Shown: positions 1 to 9,475, numbered from the stretch's first letter. The stretch: DNA of 64,000 nucleotides from JAZDFC01 sp043808235 (GCA_043808235.1 JAZDFC010000080.1:62001-126000); one strand, 5' to 3'. Notes: generated by a model not told the origin, from the sequence alone. Made by a program: numbers and translations.

Positions 1-67
1 AGGATCAATGCATAAAAATGAAATTAAAATCTGATACTTTTTGCGGAATATTATATTGAGAGGCATT

Positions 68-1105
68 ATGCAATTCCCGCAGTTTATTTCTTTTACGGTT
101 ACTAATGCATGTAATCTAAAGTGCAGAATGTGCGGACAGTGGAGTGAGAATGGATATGTTAAAAATCACTCGATTGATACACGCACACAAATGGAATTAT
201 CGGATTGGAAACGTCTTGTTGACGAGGCAGCCAATTATAATATTCGCTTCATATTAATTAGGGGAGGCGAACCGTTTCTATTTCCGGGAGTTATTGAATT
301 AATCAAATACATTAGTAGCAAAGGAATATTTGTTTCGATTGATACTAACGGAACAGTTTTAAAAAAGTATGCTGAAGAATTATCGGGTATTAAAAACATG
401 CACATAACATTTTCGGTTGACGGACCGGAAGTAATTCATGATGAAGTACGCGGATTAGCCGGCAGCTTCAATAAAACAAAAGAAAGTATCGAATTGTTGA
501 ATGAATTGGAAAAGTCGGGTGATAACAAGGTAAGCAAGAGTATTTGTTTTACGATAAGTAAATATTCATACAAGGGTCTGGGCGAAATGCCGGATGTTGC
601 CCGCAGTATGGGCATCTTATCAATTAATATTGTGCCTTACTATTTTATATCAACAGAAACCGGAAAAACCTACGAAGCAGAATTGCAAAAGAATTTCAAT
701 TGTTCAGCCTATTCATGGAAGGGCTTTAATCATGAAAGCTCCGGCGTTGATTTCGATATTTTCAAGGAAGAATACAGAAAATATTTAGCATGTCTTGGAG
801 AGGTATATAACTTTCCGTATATGCCTTTGAATGAGGAAGAGTATAAGTTATGGTTCGCAGATTCATTTACTCCTGTTGGCTCGTTATCATGTACTAATGT
901 AGAAAACTTGATAGATATTCAACCCGATGGGAATGCAAATTTCTGCGTGGATTTTCCCGACTATAGTTTTGGCAATGTTATTAATTCCACCATTAAAGAA
1001 ATTTGGGATTGTAAAGAAGCTGTGCAATTCAGAAACTACAGACGTGAGAAACCATTAGCTGTTTGTTATAGATGTGGAGCAAAATATATATCGGAGATTA
1101 AATAA
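68..1105 (+). CDS. Radical SAM/SPASM domain protein
   Basis: A radical S-adenosylmethionine enzyme of unknown substrate. The N-terminus carries the 4Fe-4S motif CNLKCRMC (Cys 15, 19 and 22 from the chosen start), followed by a GGEP-type stretch (RGGEPFLFPG). The C-terminal part has several cysteines (SLSCTN, NFCVDF, WDC, CYRCG) as in SPASM domains that bind auxiliary clusters, plus the usual IQPDGNANFC segment. I chose ATG 68 because GAGAGG lies four bases before it; a TTG at 41 would add nine residues. The next gene, a secreted polysaccharide deacetylase, starts 68 bp downstream on the same strand, so the two may be co-transcribed. Such proteins often modify peptides or sugars, but nothing here shows which. 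Confidence 0.85.
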   Translation: MQFPQFISFTVTNACNLKCRMCGQWSENGYVKNHSIDTRTQMELSDWKRLVDEAANYNIRFILIRGGEPFLFPGVIELIKYISSKGIFVSIDTNGTVLKKYAEELSGIKNMHITFSVDGPEVIHDEVRGLAGSFNKTKESIELLNELEKSGDNKVSKSICFTISKYSYKGLGEMPDVARSMGILSINIVPYYFISTETGKTYEAELQKNFNCSAYSWKGFNHESSGVDFDIFKEEYRKYLACLGEVYNFPYMPLNEEEYKLWFADSFTPVGSLSCTNVENLIDIQPDGNANFCVDFPDYSFGNVINSTIKEIWDCKEAVQFRNYRREKPLAVCYRCGAKYISEIK

Positions 1106-1173
1106 TATTTAGTAAGAATAATATTATTGGATAGTAAAAATTTAATAATAAAATAAACAAATAAGGAGTTACT

Positions 1174-2487
1174 GTGAGAGTAATAAATAAATTCACTGTG
1201 GTTATTTGCTTAATGATCTTATACGTCGAGACATTTTCTCAAACGGTGCAAGCTCCTTATGAAGTAAGTGTTTGGCCGGGATTTAGAAGTGCAGCAATCT
1301 CTTTTACTTTTGACGACAACACATCCAACCAGTTATTGGTTGCGATACCGTTATTTGATGAGTTTGATTATAAAGCGACATTATTTACTGTAACTAATTG
1401 GAGCCCAAATTGGAACGGATTAAAACAGGCTGCAGCTAACGGACACGAGGTTGCGAGCCATACCGTCACACATCCGTATCTTAATCAAATCACGGAAGAG
1501 CAGCAAACCACCGAACAGATGGATTCATACAATGCAATAAATACTAACATCCCCAATCAATCAGGTCAAACATTTGCATATCCGTATTGTGTCATTGGCA
1601 ATAAAGAAATAACTAAACAATATTATTTTGGAGCTCGCGGATGCCAGGGATTTGTTGAACAAAAAACACCGACAGATATTATGAATATAAGTTCTATCAT
1701 TTGTGGCAGCGAGGGATCTGTTAAGACTGTGGATAATTTTAAATACTATTCGGATCAGGCCGTTACAAAAAACGGTTTATGTGTCTATCTGCTGCATGGC
1801 GTTGATAACGACGGTGGATGGTCTTCGACCGAATCCCCGGTAATTCGAGGGCATCTTGAATATCTGAAAGCAAATGAAAATAAATTCTGGGTTGAGACTT
1901 TTGGAAATATTATACGATACATTAAGGAAAGAAATTCAGCTACGGTTATTGAAACTTCGGTTACGGAAAACTTGATTACCATTATGGTCACCGATACTCT
2001 CGATAATGCGATTTTCAATTACCCTGTTACAATCCGGCGACCATTACCCGATGACTGGCTGGGATGCGATGTTGCACAGAATGGGAGCGCTGTTACTGCA
2101 AAATTTATTGATATCAATTCAATAAGATATGTTATGTTTGATGCAGTTCCCGACGCCGGTGAAATTCAATTAGTTAAAAATAATACTGTGGGAGTCAATG
2201 ATAACGATTGGATTCGTAACCCTGCCTCATTCGCTCTTGAACAGAACTATCCCAACCCGTTCAATCCTTCGACAGTTATAAGTTATCAGTTGTCAGTTTT
2301 CAGTAAAGTACAATTGGAAGTATATGATTTACTTGGAAGGGAAGTGGCAACGTTAGTGAATGAATACAAGCCTGCTGGAACTTACGAAATAGAATTCGAT
2401 GGAAGTAAATTAATCAGTGGCGTTTATTTTTATCAATTGTGTGCAGGAGATATTATAGCGACGCGCAAATTAATGCTGATGAAATAG
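1174..2487 (+). CDS. T9SS-exported polysaccharide deacetylase
   Basis: A secreted carbohydrate esterase-4 (NodB-like) protein. GTG start behind AAGGAG; residues 1-22 form a signal peptide. The NodB metal site is visible as TFDDN (residues 45-49) and SHTVTH (95-100), which supply the Asp and two His that bind the metal. The last 85 residues are a type IX sorting domain (FALEQNYPNPFNPST through SGVYFYQL and KLMLMK), so the protein should cross the outer membrane by T9SS. The likely role is deacetylating an extracellular or cell-wall N-acetylated glycan. The substrate cannot be told from sequence, and some family members are inactive scaffolds, although here the metal ligands are present. Confidence 0.87.
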   Translation: MRVINKFTVVICLMILYVETFSQTVQAPYEVSVWPGFRSAAISFTFDDNTSNQLLVAIPLFDEFDYKATLFTVTNWSPNWNGLKQAAANGHEVASHTVTHPYLNQITEEQQTTEQMDSYNAINTNIPNQSGQTFAYPYCVIGNKEITKQYYFGARGCQGFVEQKTPTDIMNISSIICGSEGSVKTVDNFKYYSDQAVTKNGLCVYLLHGVDNDGGWSSTESPVIRGHLEYLKANENKFWVETFGNIIRYIKERNSATVIETSVTENLITIMVTDTLDNAIFNYPVTIRRPLPDDWLGCDVAQNGSAVTAKFIDINSIRYVMFDAVPDAGEIQLVKNNTVGVNDNDWIRNPASFALEQNYPNPFNPSTVISYQLSVFSKVQLEVYDLLGREVATLVNEYKPAGTYEIEFDGSKLISGVYFYQLCAGDIIATRKLMLMK

Positions 2488-2513
2488 TAGAAATATTTTT
2501 GTTTTTATCTGTT

Positions 2514-2549
2514 ACCGGAATTCGATTAATGATTTCCGGTTCTTTTATT
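2514..2549 (+). terminator. Probable terminator of the deacetylase gene
   Basis: Arms ACCGGAAT (2514-2521) and ATTTCCGGT (2532-2540, one bulged T) are followed by a T-rich tail TCTTTTATTATT. It lies 27 bp after the stop of the polysaccharide deacetylase. Confidence 0.55.
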
Positions 2550-2717
2550 ATTTGCAGCGCTATTCTGCTTACCACGGGAGTACTCTCGTAATTGAATTGG
2601 CGAGACACCGATTCTTTTCTTAAAAAATTTTGAAAAGTAAAATTGTGATTCAAATCCTGTAATAACAGCTATTTCTTTTACGGCTGAGTTTATAATATAC
2701 AGACTATGATTCTGCAT
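2526..2717 (-). pseudogene. AraC-family regulator remnant (C-terminal HTH only)
   Basis: A 63-codon open frame that encodes only the second half of an AraC/XylS DNA-binding domain: INSAVKEIAVITGFES, then QFYFSKFFKKRIGVSP and QLREYSRG, which match the conserved second helix-turn-helix and its GF-S-YFS-FKK-G-SP signature. Everything upstream (the sensory domain and first HTH) is absent, because the frame begins immediately after the L-rhamnose isomerase stop codon. Complete AraC regulators are about 270-300 residues. This is most simply the 3' end of a lost regulator of the adjoining sugar operon, left in place after a deletion. It overlaps the hairpin assigned as the terminator of the convergent gene. 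Confidence 0.75.
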
Positions 2718-2727
2718 TTATAAAATT

Positions 2728-3948
2728 TTAGCAGTTTGGATAACCGTTACTTGAATTGGATATACCACGTTCGGCAGATATCTTTGCTGCATATACATCG
2801 CTTCGATAATAATTACTCGGATCGATCGGTACATTCATTTCCTCGCGAATTGCAGCGAGTAATGGACGGACATCAGTTTCAAATGCATCAATCAATTTTT
2901 GATGAGCTCCGAGTACATCTCCTGACTGCTGTGCTTCAGCTAATCCTTTATAATCAACAATCAAAGCTTTAGCATATGCTATTTGACAATTGATCACGCT
3001 TAATATCATCGCTTCTAATTTTGGCTCGATGTTATGGCTTTGATCAATCATGTATGAAACGTTATCAGCCTTGTTTCCAGCACTAATAATTTTGGTAAAA
3101 ATATCGAAGAGTTCAAATGGATTAGTGGAGCCAACAATCAAATCATCGTCGGCGTACTTGCGTGCATTAAAATGGAATCCACCGAGTTTGCCTTCACCAA
3201 GCAAGAATGAAACTATATGAGGAATATTTGTGCCGAGCGGGTGATGTCCAATATCAACAAGTACTTCTGCTTTTGCACCGCATTTGAGCGACATCGCGTA
3301 AGCCATTCCCCAATCCGGAACATCGGTGTGATAGAAAGCCGGCTCGAAAAATTTGTATTCAATCAGCATCCTGCTGTTATCGGGCAGATTGGCATAAATT
3401 ATTTTTAAACCGTCTTCTAATAATTGCCGCCGTTTATATAAATCATCCTGCCCGGCATAATTAGTCCCATCAGCCAGCCAAACACTTAAAATATCGCTTC
3501 CAGTTATTTCCATTATGCCGCAGCATTCGATAAAATGTTTGATTGCTTTCTCGCGCGCAACAGGGTTCGGGCTGCAGATCGATCCCAATTTATAGTCATC
3601 ATCCTGAAAAAGATTTGGATTGATAGCGCCGATAGTGACTCCCTTTTCTTTTGCGAATTGTAACAGTGCCACCCAGTCATCGGTTTTATCCCACGGTATA
3701 TGGATTGCAACCGAAGGTACAATCCCGGTTAGCTTATTCACATATGCTGCGTCTTCAAGTTTTTCGAAAATATTTCTTGCTGCACCGGGAAATGCAAACG
3801 TATTGAAGCGGCTGCCACTATTGCCGTAGCCCCAGCTTGGTGTTTCAATCCGTTGCTGTTTTAATTTTACCTTTATTGCATCAATATCAATATTCGATTT
3901 CGATAAAATGTCTGCTAACTGGTTGTATCTATCTATATAAGTAGTCAT
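2728..3948 (-). CDS. L-rhamnose isomerase (RhaI type)
   Basis: A TIM-barrel sugar isomerase converting L-rhamnose to L-rhamnulose, cytoplasmic, about 406 residues. It resembles the Pseudomonas stutzeri/rhizobial RhaI branch rather than E. coli RhaA. Visible family stretches include ETPSWGYGNSGSRF, HIPWDKTDDW, SVWLADGTNYAGQDD, LIEYKFFEPAFYHTD, VDIGHHPLGTNIP and GGFHFNARKYADDDL; their Glu, Asp and His residues form the two-metal active site. The frame is open up to 4002, but ATG 3948 has AAGGAA seven bases upstream and is the better start. It is the last gene of a leftward operon with a 56-residue membrane protein and an NCS1-type permease. No rhamnulokinase or aldolase is seen nearby, so the rest of the pathway must be elsewhere. 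Confidence 0.87.
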   Translation of the reverse strand: MTTYIDRYNQLADILSKSNIDIDAIKVKLKQQRIETPSWGYGNSGSRFNTFAFPGAARNIFEKLEDAAYVNKLTGIVPSVAIHIPWDKTDDWVALLQFAKEKGVTIGAINPNLFQDDDYKLGSICSPNPVAREKAIKHFIECCGIMEITGSDILSVWLADGTNYAGQDDLYKRRQLLEDGLKIIYANLPDNSRMLIEYKFFEPAFYHTDVPDWGMAYAMSLKCGAKAEVLVDIGHHPLGTNIPHIVSFLLGEGKLGGFHFNARKYADDDLIVGSTNPFELFDIFTKIISAGNKADNVSYMIDQSHNIEPKLEAMILSVINCQIAYAKALIVDYKGLAEAQQSGDVLGAHQKLIDAFETDVRPLLAAIREEMNVPIDPSNYYRSDVYAAKISAERGISNSSNGYPNC

Positions 3949-3959
3949 TAAGTAATTCC

Positions 3960-4130
3960 TTAAGTATCTTTTTTTATCCAGAGAGGCGCAGTCGAAAACC
4001 ATAATACGGTCCCCACTGCCATAAGAGTTGAATGTGTATTCCAGGAGATACTATTGTTGAATACAAAAAATGCGGGAATGATATTCAATCCCAATCCAAT
4101 GTATGAGAGTAACTTCAATAAAATTTTCAT
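3960..4130 (-). CDS. Small two-helix membrane protein (56 aa)
   Basis: A short gene hidden between the permease and the rhamnose isomerase. Its ATG overlaps the permease TGA (ATGA), which suggests translational coupling, and its stop lies 11 bp before the isomerase start. The product starts MKILLKLLSYIGLGLNIIPA and continues with FFVFNNSISW, then a second hydrophobic run LMAVGTVLWFSTAPLW and a basic end IKKDT, giving two transmembrane helices. I recognise no named family. Position and coupling suggest an accessory subunit for the transporter or a co-regulated membrane component; that is inference. Confidence 0.72.
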   Translation of the reverse strand: MKILLKLLSYIGLGLNIIPAFFVFNNSISWNTHSTLMAVGTVLWFSTAPLWIKKDT

Positions 4131-5539
4131 GCGGTTTCTCCCGAAATATTTTTATTTCCCATTCGCTGCTGAACGTAACTAAAAATTACGAAAAGTATTA
4201 TTGCAATAAACCAACCCGGAAGCGCTTTGAAAAATATTTCGAGCGGCATAAGAAAACAAATTAGTAATGTTAAAAACCATGAAATGGCAGCGGGATAACT
4301 GAAGACTAATTTTTTCCATTCCGCATAATTCTGTTTCAATTTTAGTTTGGGTAAAATGTAGTAATCAGCAAAAATCACAGCGCCCATCGGCATTAGAAGT
4401 AATCCGTACAAAGCAACGAAATCCAACAGCTTCATCACCAGCGCAGGGAAACATGCAGCGAGTGTAGTAATCATTCCAATAATCATTGTTACTTTCCATG
4501 TCTTTGAGCGGGGCATAATAGCTTGCAGAGCTAAACCGGCTCTATATATTGTCGGATTAGCTGTAGTCCATCCGGCAATGATTACACAGAGAGCTCCGGC
4601 TAAACCGGCCGCGCGGACGGCAATTGGTCCCGGTGCGAATTGCGTTCCCTGGTTTGATTCCAATAAATACAATGAATATAGGATGCCCGAGGCAAGCCAG
4701 GCGAAGTAATGTCCAACAAACATACCGGATGCCGAGGCGAATCCATAGTGCCATTTTTTTGCATAACGTAAAATTGATAAGTCCGACATGCCAATATGCA
4801 TGGCGAGATTACAAAACCATGCAAAAAACACCACATGCCAAAATGTGAATTTACTTTGTCCGGGCAATGGATTACCCGTCCAAATTTTTGTACTTGCTGC
4901 CTGCCAAAATTCCGAAAAGGATTTGATTCCAAGATCCGGGAGTACTGAAATGGCAGCGGCAATAAAAACTAATATCATCCATGGCGCTGCATATTTTGCC
5001 ACCTGCGCAACCTTTGAATATCCGAACATCGCAACAATCGTTGTTACAGCCCCGACAGCAAGAACGGCAACTACCCAGCCAATGCTATTTGGATAAAAAT
5101 CGTTTAACGAGGGCATTGTTAAATTGAACGGGATACCTATCGCCGTGGCCGATACAGCTATCATTGAACCGGCGAGGAAACAGAACATTATAGCGTTAAC
5201 AAGATTATAAATCTGCGTTAACCGCGAACCGCAGATTTTCTCGAGATGATAATAGAGCGTAATTCGGCTTTTTACGGCAATAGGGGCGCAAATAAATGCC
5301 CAGCTTAATACAGCCATTAAATTGCCGATTAACAAACCTGTTACCAAATCGAAAGCGGATACCCCGTGAGCCACAAAGAGTGGCCCGATTACAAATTCGG
5401 TTCCCGCGGTATGCTCGCCAATATACATACCCCAAAAACTTGATGCGCCTTTTAATTTATCTTCAGGTACCGGTGTACGCTCGTATTCATTTATCGAGTC
5501 GAGTTTTTCTTTTATAGAAAGCCTGGTTTCTTCCTTCAT
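4127..5539 (-). CDS. NCS1-family (cytosine/purine-like) permease
   Basis: An inner-membrane secondary transporter of 470 residues with about 12 hydrophobic helices. It resembles the nucleobase-cation-symport-1 family (CodB and relatives). N-terminal NCS1-like features are GASSFWGMYIGEHTAGTEF and GPLFVAHGVSAFDLVTGLLI; the middle carries CNLAMHIGMSDLSILRYAKK and the C-terminal half WTTANPTIYRAGLALQ. It is coupled by ATGA to the small membrane protein and then to L-rhamnose isomerase. That context argues for a sugar or deoxysugar substrate instead of a nucleobase, an unusual assignment for NCS1 and only inferred from gene order. A purine role linked to the degradation cluster at 43-63 kb is possible but the distance makes it less likely. 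Confidence 0.75.
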   Translation of the reverse strand: MKEETRLSIKEKLDSINEYERTPVPEDKLKGASSFWGMYIGEHTAGTEFVIGPLFVAHGVSAFDLVTGLLIGNLMAVLSWAFICAPIAVKSRITLYYHLEKICGSRLTQIYNLVNAIMFCFLAGSMIAVSATAIGIPFNLTMPSLNDFYPNSIGWVVAVLAVGAVTTIVAMFGYSKVAQVAKYAAPWMILVFIAAAISVLPDLGIKSFSEFWQAASTKIWTGNPLPGQSKFTFWHVVFFAWFCNLAMHIGMSDLSILRYAKKWHYGFASASGMFVGHYFAWLASGILYSLYLLESNQGTQFAPGPIAVRAAGLAGALCVIIAGWTTANPTIYRAGLALQAIMPRSKTWKVTMIIGMITTLAACFPALVMKLLDFVALYGLLLMPMGAVIFADYYILPKLKLKQNYAEWKKLVFSYPAAISWFLTLLICFLMPLEIFFKALPGWFIAIILFVIFSYVQQRMGNKNISGETA

Positions 5540-5746
5540 AAATAATCCGTATTTGCCAATAACAATTTAGCTTTTGACAGAAATTATAATTGCAGATTGA
5601 AACTAATCAAAATTATTTTTCCTCAATTCATAAAAACTATTTTAAGAATTTCCGTTCGATTTGCAAATAAACATATTGAGAAATTCTTTGTACTATTTGC
5701 TTTAGGTGATCCTCCCTGGGCTTCTGAAAATAATTCATCGAGAAAA

Positions 5747-5772
5747 ATTATTTCCCGGAGGAGGGAAATAAT
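5747..5772 (-). terminator. Rho-independent terminator of rmuC
   Basis: A perfect 10-bp inverted repeat (ATTATTTCCC 5747-5756, GGGAAATAAT 5763-5772, six-base loop) lies 27 bp beyond the rmuC stop. On the minus strand the stem is followed by TTTTTC. Confidence 0.85.
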
Positions 5773-5799
5773 GTAAACGCATTTCACTTTCTAATCCAA

Positions 5800-7083
5800 T
5801 TATTCTTCTTCATCGGCACGATCGAGCAGTTTATCCGGCAGTGATTTTGTAACTTTGGCGCCGAGTTCTTTAAGATTTTCAGTTCTTCGAACAAGATTGC
5901 CGGAACCTTCGGAAAGTTTTTTCATTGCATCGGAATAAACTTTTTTTGTATTGTCCAGGTTCTTTCCTACTGTCAGCAAGTCTTCAACAAATCCAACAAA
6001 TTTATCGTACAACGCACCTCCTTGTTTTGCGATTTCAAGTGCATTCTGATTTTGTTTTTCCTGCCGCCAAATGCTGGCTATTGTGCGCAGAGTTGCAAGG
6101 AGAGTAGTTGGACTTACGATTACGATGTTCTTATCAAAAGCCTCGTCGAATAAAGTAAAATCATTTTGTACCGCAGCCGAAAATGCCGCTTCGATGGGAA
6201 TGAACATCAATACAAAATCGAGACTTTTAAGCTGTTCAATATTCTGGTAATTTTTTATGCTCAATCCTTTAATGTGATTACGGATGGAACGTATATGCTC
6301 GGACAAATATTTTTTTCTTTCATCATCATCAGTGGAAGAAGTAAAGTGCTCGTAATCAACTAAAGAAACCTTAGAATCAACTACAACATTTTTTTCTTCC
6401 GGCAGGTAAATAATAACATCGGGTCGTTGTCTGCCGTCAGGTGTATTAATACTCTCCTGTACCTGATATTCACGTCCGCGTGATAAACCGGATTTCTCTA
6501 AAATCTTTTCAAGAATGAATTCACCCCAGTTGCCCTGCGTTTTAGAATCGCCGCGCAAAGCTTTTGTTAGATCGTTTGTTTCTTTGGTTATCTGCTGATT
6601 TAATTTTGACAATTCCTCAATATGTCTTCGAAGGTCAGAAAACGCCTGTGTGTCTTTATAATGTTTATCTTCAACCTGCTTCTCAAATTCCTTTATTTTC
6701 TTTTCGAGCGGATCAAGAATCTGCGCAATGTTTTCTTTATTCTGGTTAGTGAATTTATTGCTCTTTTCTTCAAAGATCCGGTTTGCGAGATTTTCAAATT
6801 CCTTTGTGAATTTATTCTGCAGATCCTCCATTTCGTTTTTCTGCTCAGCTAATTTTTGCTGAACATTTTCATACTCAGCATTCAGGGCGGAGTAATCGGA
6901 ATTCAATTTCAATACCTTTTCTCTTTCATCAACAAGCTGCTTCTCCTTTTCAATCAAATCCGATTCGAGATACTTATTCCTTTCGGTCAAACTGCTTTTA
7001 TCAGCCTTGAATTTCAGTGATAGAAAGAGAAATGTGAGGATTAAACCTGTTACAAATCCAATCACGGGGATAATAACTTCCAT
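5800..7083 (-). CDS. rmuC: DNA recombination protein RmuC
   Basis: An RmuC-family protein of 427 residues, thought to limit inversions at short inverted repeats by acting on DNA ends. Domain order: N-terminal membrane helix (VIIPVIGFVTGLILTFLFLS, residues 4-23), a long coiled coil (about 30-170, rich in E, K, Q and L), then the RmuC nuclease-like core with GDSKTQGNWGEFILEKIL, RPDVIIYLPEEKNVVVDSKV (the D-x-K of a PD-(D/E)XK-like fold) and IEAAFSAA. Length is typical. It has its own strong terminator downstream, and a 276-bp gap shared with the divergent MuiA-like gene holds its promoter. Confidence 0.93.
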   Translation of the reverse strand: MEVIIPVIGFVTGLILTFLFLSLKFKADKSSLTERNKYLESDLIEKEKQLVDEREKVLKLNSDYSALNAEYENVQQKLAEQKNEMEDLQNKFTKEFENLANRIFEEKSNKFTNQNKENIAQILDPLEKKIKEFEKQVEDKHYKDTQAFSDLRRHIEELSKLNQQITKETNDLTKALRGDSKTQGNWGEFILEKILEKSGLSRGREYQVQESINTPDGRQRPDVIIYLPEEKNVVVDSKVSLVDYEHFTSSTDDDERKKYLSEHIRSIRNHIKGLSIKNYQNIEQLKSLDFVLMFIPIEAAFSAAVQNDFTLFDEAFDKNIVIVSPTTLLATLRTIASIWRQEKQNQNALEIAKQGGALYDKFVGFVEDLLTVGKNLDNTKKVYSDAMKKLSEGSGNLVRRTENLKELGAKVTKSLPDKLLDRADEEE

Positions 7084-7359
7084 TGGGGATACCTTCCTAT
7101 TTTTAACTATTAAAAAATAGGTTCAATTAATAATGATAGCAAGTATGTTTCGTTCCATACCCGGGTCATTTTCTTCGGAGGAATTAACTTTTAAGTTGAT
7201 GGTACGCAATTTTTATGTTGACATTTAGATTTCAGCGGCTTAGGTTAAAACGGGTTAGGTTTTACTATCATGATAATAATTCATTATTACATAAAAATAT
7301 CGGTTATTTAATCTGTTATTTGCTTTTTTTGTATTTGCAATTTCCAATTAGGAGGTCTT

Positions 7360-9375
7360 ATGAAACGTGCATTAATTTTATGGATTATTTTATTCACCGG
7401 ATTTGCATTCGGACAGGATGAAAAGAAAGTTGATTCGAAAGTAACTGCGGCAACTGTTTTTAAGAACCGCGCGATGGTTACCCGCGAAGGCAAAGTCGAT
7501 CTGCCGAAAGGACAGAGCGTCATTATTCTTTCAAATCTTACTACCGATTTGCTCGATGAATCGGTACGAATATCAGCCGACGGCAAAGGCGAAATTAAAA
7601 TCCTCGATGTGAAAGTTGAGAACAAATTCACAACTGAAACACAACAGGAAAAAGTTAAAGAACTCGAAAATTCCGTAGATTCACTGTTATTGCTGCAACA
7701 GGTAATTTTGGATGAATCTGCCGTTCTTGAGAAGAAGAAGGAATTCGTCGAAGCATTACAGGCGCAATCGGTTAAAACGGTAAATGAGAAATTGTTGTTA
7801 AATATTACTAATACAAAAAATTGGGCGGAGATGCTGGGATTTGTCGAATCTAATTTGGAGAAGATTTATAAAGGTTTGCGGGAACAATCGAACAAGAAAA
7901 AATTTATTAGCGAACAAGTCGAAGCGCTCCGATTGGAGATTTTGAAATCAAGCGGAACCGTTAGCAAAAATTACAAAGAAATTATTGTTGTGGTAGAGTT
8001 GGAGAAGGCAGATAAGATAACTCTTAATTCTTCCTATCTCGTTCAAAGCGCCGGCTGGTATTCACTTTATGATGCAAGAGTAGAATCTAAAACTAAAGAA
8101 ATGGAAATGCAGTATTACGGTATGGTGCAGCAGTCTACTGGCGAAGACTGGAAAGATGTATTGCTTACGCTTTCAACTGCGGAACCGCTTTCGGTAAAAA
8201 ATATTCCTCAACTGGATAGCTGGTATTTGGATATAAGACCATTACCAACTAAGAAGGAATATGAAAAAAATAAAAGGCAGGAAGGAAATAGTACTTCGTT
8301 AAGATATGATACGGATGATAATCTAATGGCAAAACGAGGATCGATCTCAGGTTATGCAATAGATAGAGACACAGGCGAACCACTAATGAGTGTGAACATT
8401 AGGGCTAAAGGAAGAACATGGGGTAGTACAACAGGATCGGATGGAAGATTTGCAATTCAGGATATTGATGCCGGCAGTTATACTATCACAGCGAGTTTTA
8501 TAGGTTATACAGATACTGAAATAATATTACAAGTGCTTGAGAAAAAAGTTACCAATATCATTATTTATATGCAGGTACAAAGTATTCAAACAAATGAAGT
8601 AATTGTTATGGCTGATCGACCTGAGATTAGAAGAGATATTACCAGTTCGTTGGCAGTCATATCTGATAATGAAGGATATACAGCCGAGTTTGGTGAATCT
8701 CATGGTGGTAATATCAGTGTGAAGGATGGAATAATTTATTCAAACGCATACGCCAAGGAACTATCAACCATTTTTGAAATACCAACTAAGAATACAATCC
8801 CGAGCGACAACAGCGCACACAAAGTAACAATAGCGATTGAAAAACTTCCGATTCAATTTCAGTACACCTCAATTCCCAAAGTTATACCGAAAGTATATTT
8901 GAAAGGGAAAATCACAAACAGCAAGGATTATCCTCTGCTTGAAGGTGAAATTAACGTTTTTGTAGATAATGATTTTGTGAATAAAACTTACTTAAATACA
9001 ATAGTGCCCAAAGATACTTTGGAACTTGCTCTCGGTGTGGATGAAAGTATTTCGTGTAAAAAAGTATTAATTAACAAATTCTCGGAATCAACGGGTTTAC
9101 TGAGCGGTGGATCGCGCATAACTTATGAATATGAAATTCAGATTACTAACAACCGTGCCACCGAAGAAACAATATTAATTTACGATCAAATTCCTATAGA
9201 GATGAATGAAGAAATAGCGGTTGAGTTGATTGAGCCGAAGATTGAGATAAAAAATTTGGACACGGAAAGGAAATTGGAATGGAACTTAAAATTGAAACCG
9301 GGCGAAAAGAAAATTATTCCGGTTAAATACACAGTGGAGTTTTCAAAAAACACAACAGTTTACGGATTGGAGTAG
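7360..9375 (+). CDS. MuiA-like DUF4139 protein with inserted carboxypeptidase-regulatory domain
   Basis: An exported protein of the mucoidy-inhibitor A / DUF4139 family. Signal peptide 1-19 (ends FAFGQ). Residues 24-115 resemble the DUF4140 N-terminal domain (TAATVFKNRAMVTREGKVDLP), 90-190 are helical, and the DUF4139 part begins about 205 (SSYLVQSAGWYSLYDARVESK) and resumes after 440 to the end (TIPSDNSAHKVTIA, YEIQITNN, PGEKKIIPVKYTVEF). Between them, residues about 326-405 form a complete carboxypeptidase D regulatory-like domain (SISGYAIDRDTGEPLMSVNI, GSYTITASFIGYTDTEI), the type common in SusC/TonB receptors. Such an insertion into DUF4139 is seen in Bacteroidota. Good RBS (AGGAGG). Function unknown; probably periplasmic or cell surface. 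Confidence 0.85.
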   Translation: MKRALILWIILFTGFAFGQDEKKVDSKVTAATVFKNRAMVTREGKVDLPKGQSVIILSNLTTDLLDESVRISADGKGEIKILDVKVENKFTTETQQEKVKELENSVDSLLLLQQVILDESAVLEKKKEFVEALQAQSVKTVNEKLLLNITNTKNWAEMLGFVESNLEKIYKGLREQSNKKKFISEQVEALRLEILKSSGTVSKNYKEIIVVVELEKADKITLNSSYLVQSAGWYSLYDARVESKTKEMEMQYYGMVQQSTGEDWKDVLLTLSTAEPLSVKNIPQLDSWYLDIRPLPTKKEYEKNKRQEGNSTSLRYDTDDNLMAKRGSISGYAIDRDTGEPLMSVNIRAKGRTWGSTTGSDGRFAIQDIDAGSYTITASFIGYTDTEIILQVLEKKVTNIIIYMQVQSIQTNEVIVMADRPEIRRDITSSLAVISDNEGYTAEFGESHGGNISVKDGIIYSNAYAKELSTIFEIPTKNTIPSDNSAHKVTIAIEKLPIQFQYTSIPKVIPKVYLKGKITNSKDYPLLEGEINVFVDNDFVNKTYLNTIVPKDTLELALGVDESISCKKVLINKFSESTGLLSGGSRITYEYEIQITNNRATEETILIYDQIPIEMNEEIAVELIEPKIEIKNLDTERKLEWNLKLKPGEKKIIPVKYTVEFSKNTTVYGLE

Positions 9376-9475
9376 GAAATAATTAATCAAGTAAACTTTT
9401 TGACCTGCGATACGAATATATAGCTGAGAAATTTTATTTTACCAGTGTTAATTAAGAATTGAAAACGGAGAGAAA

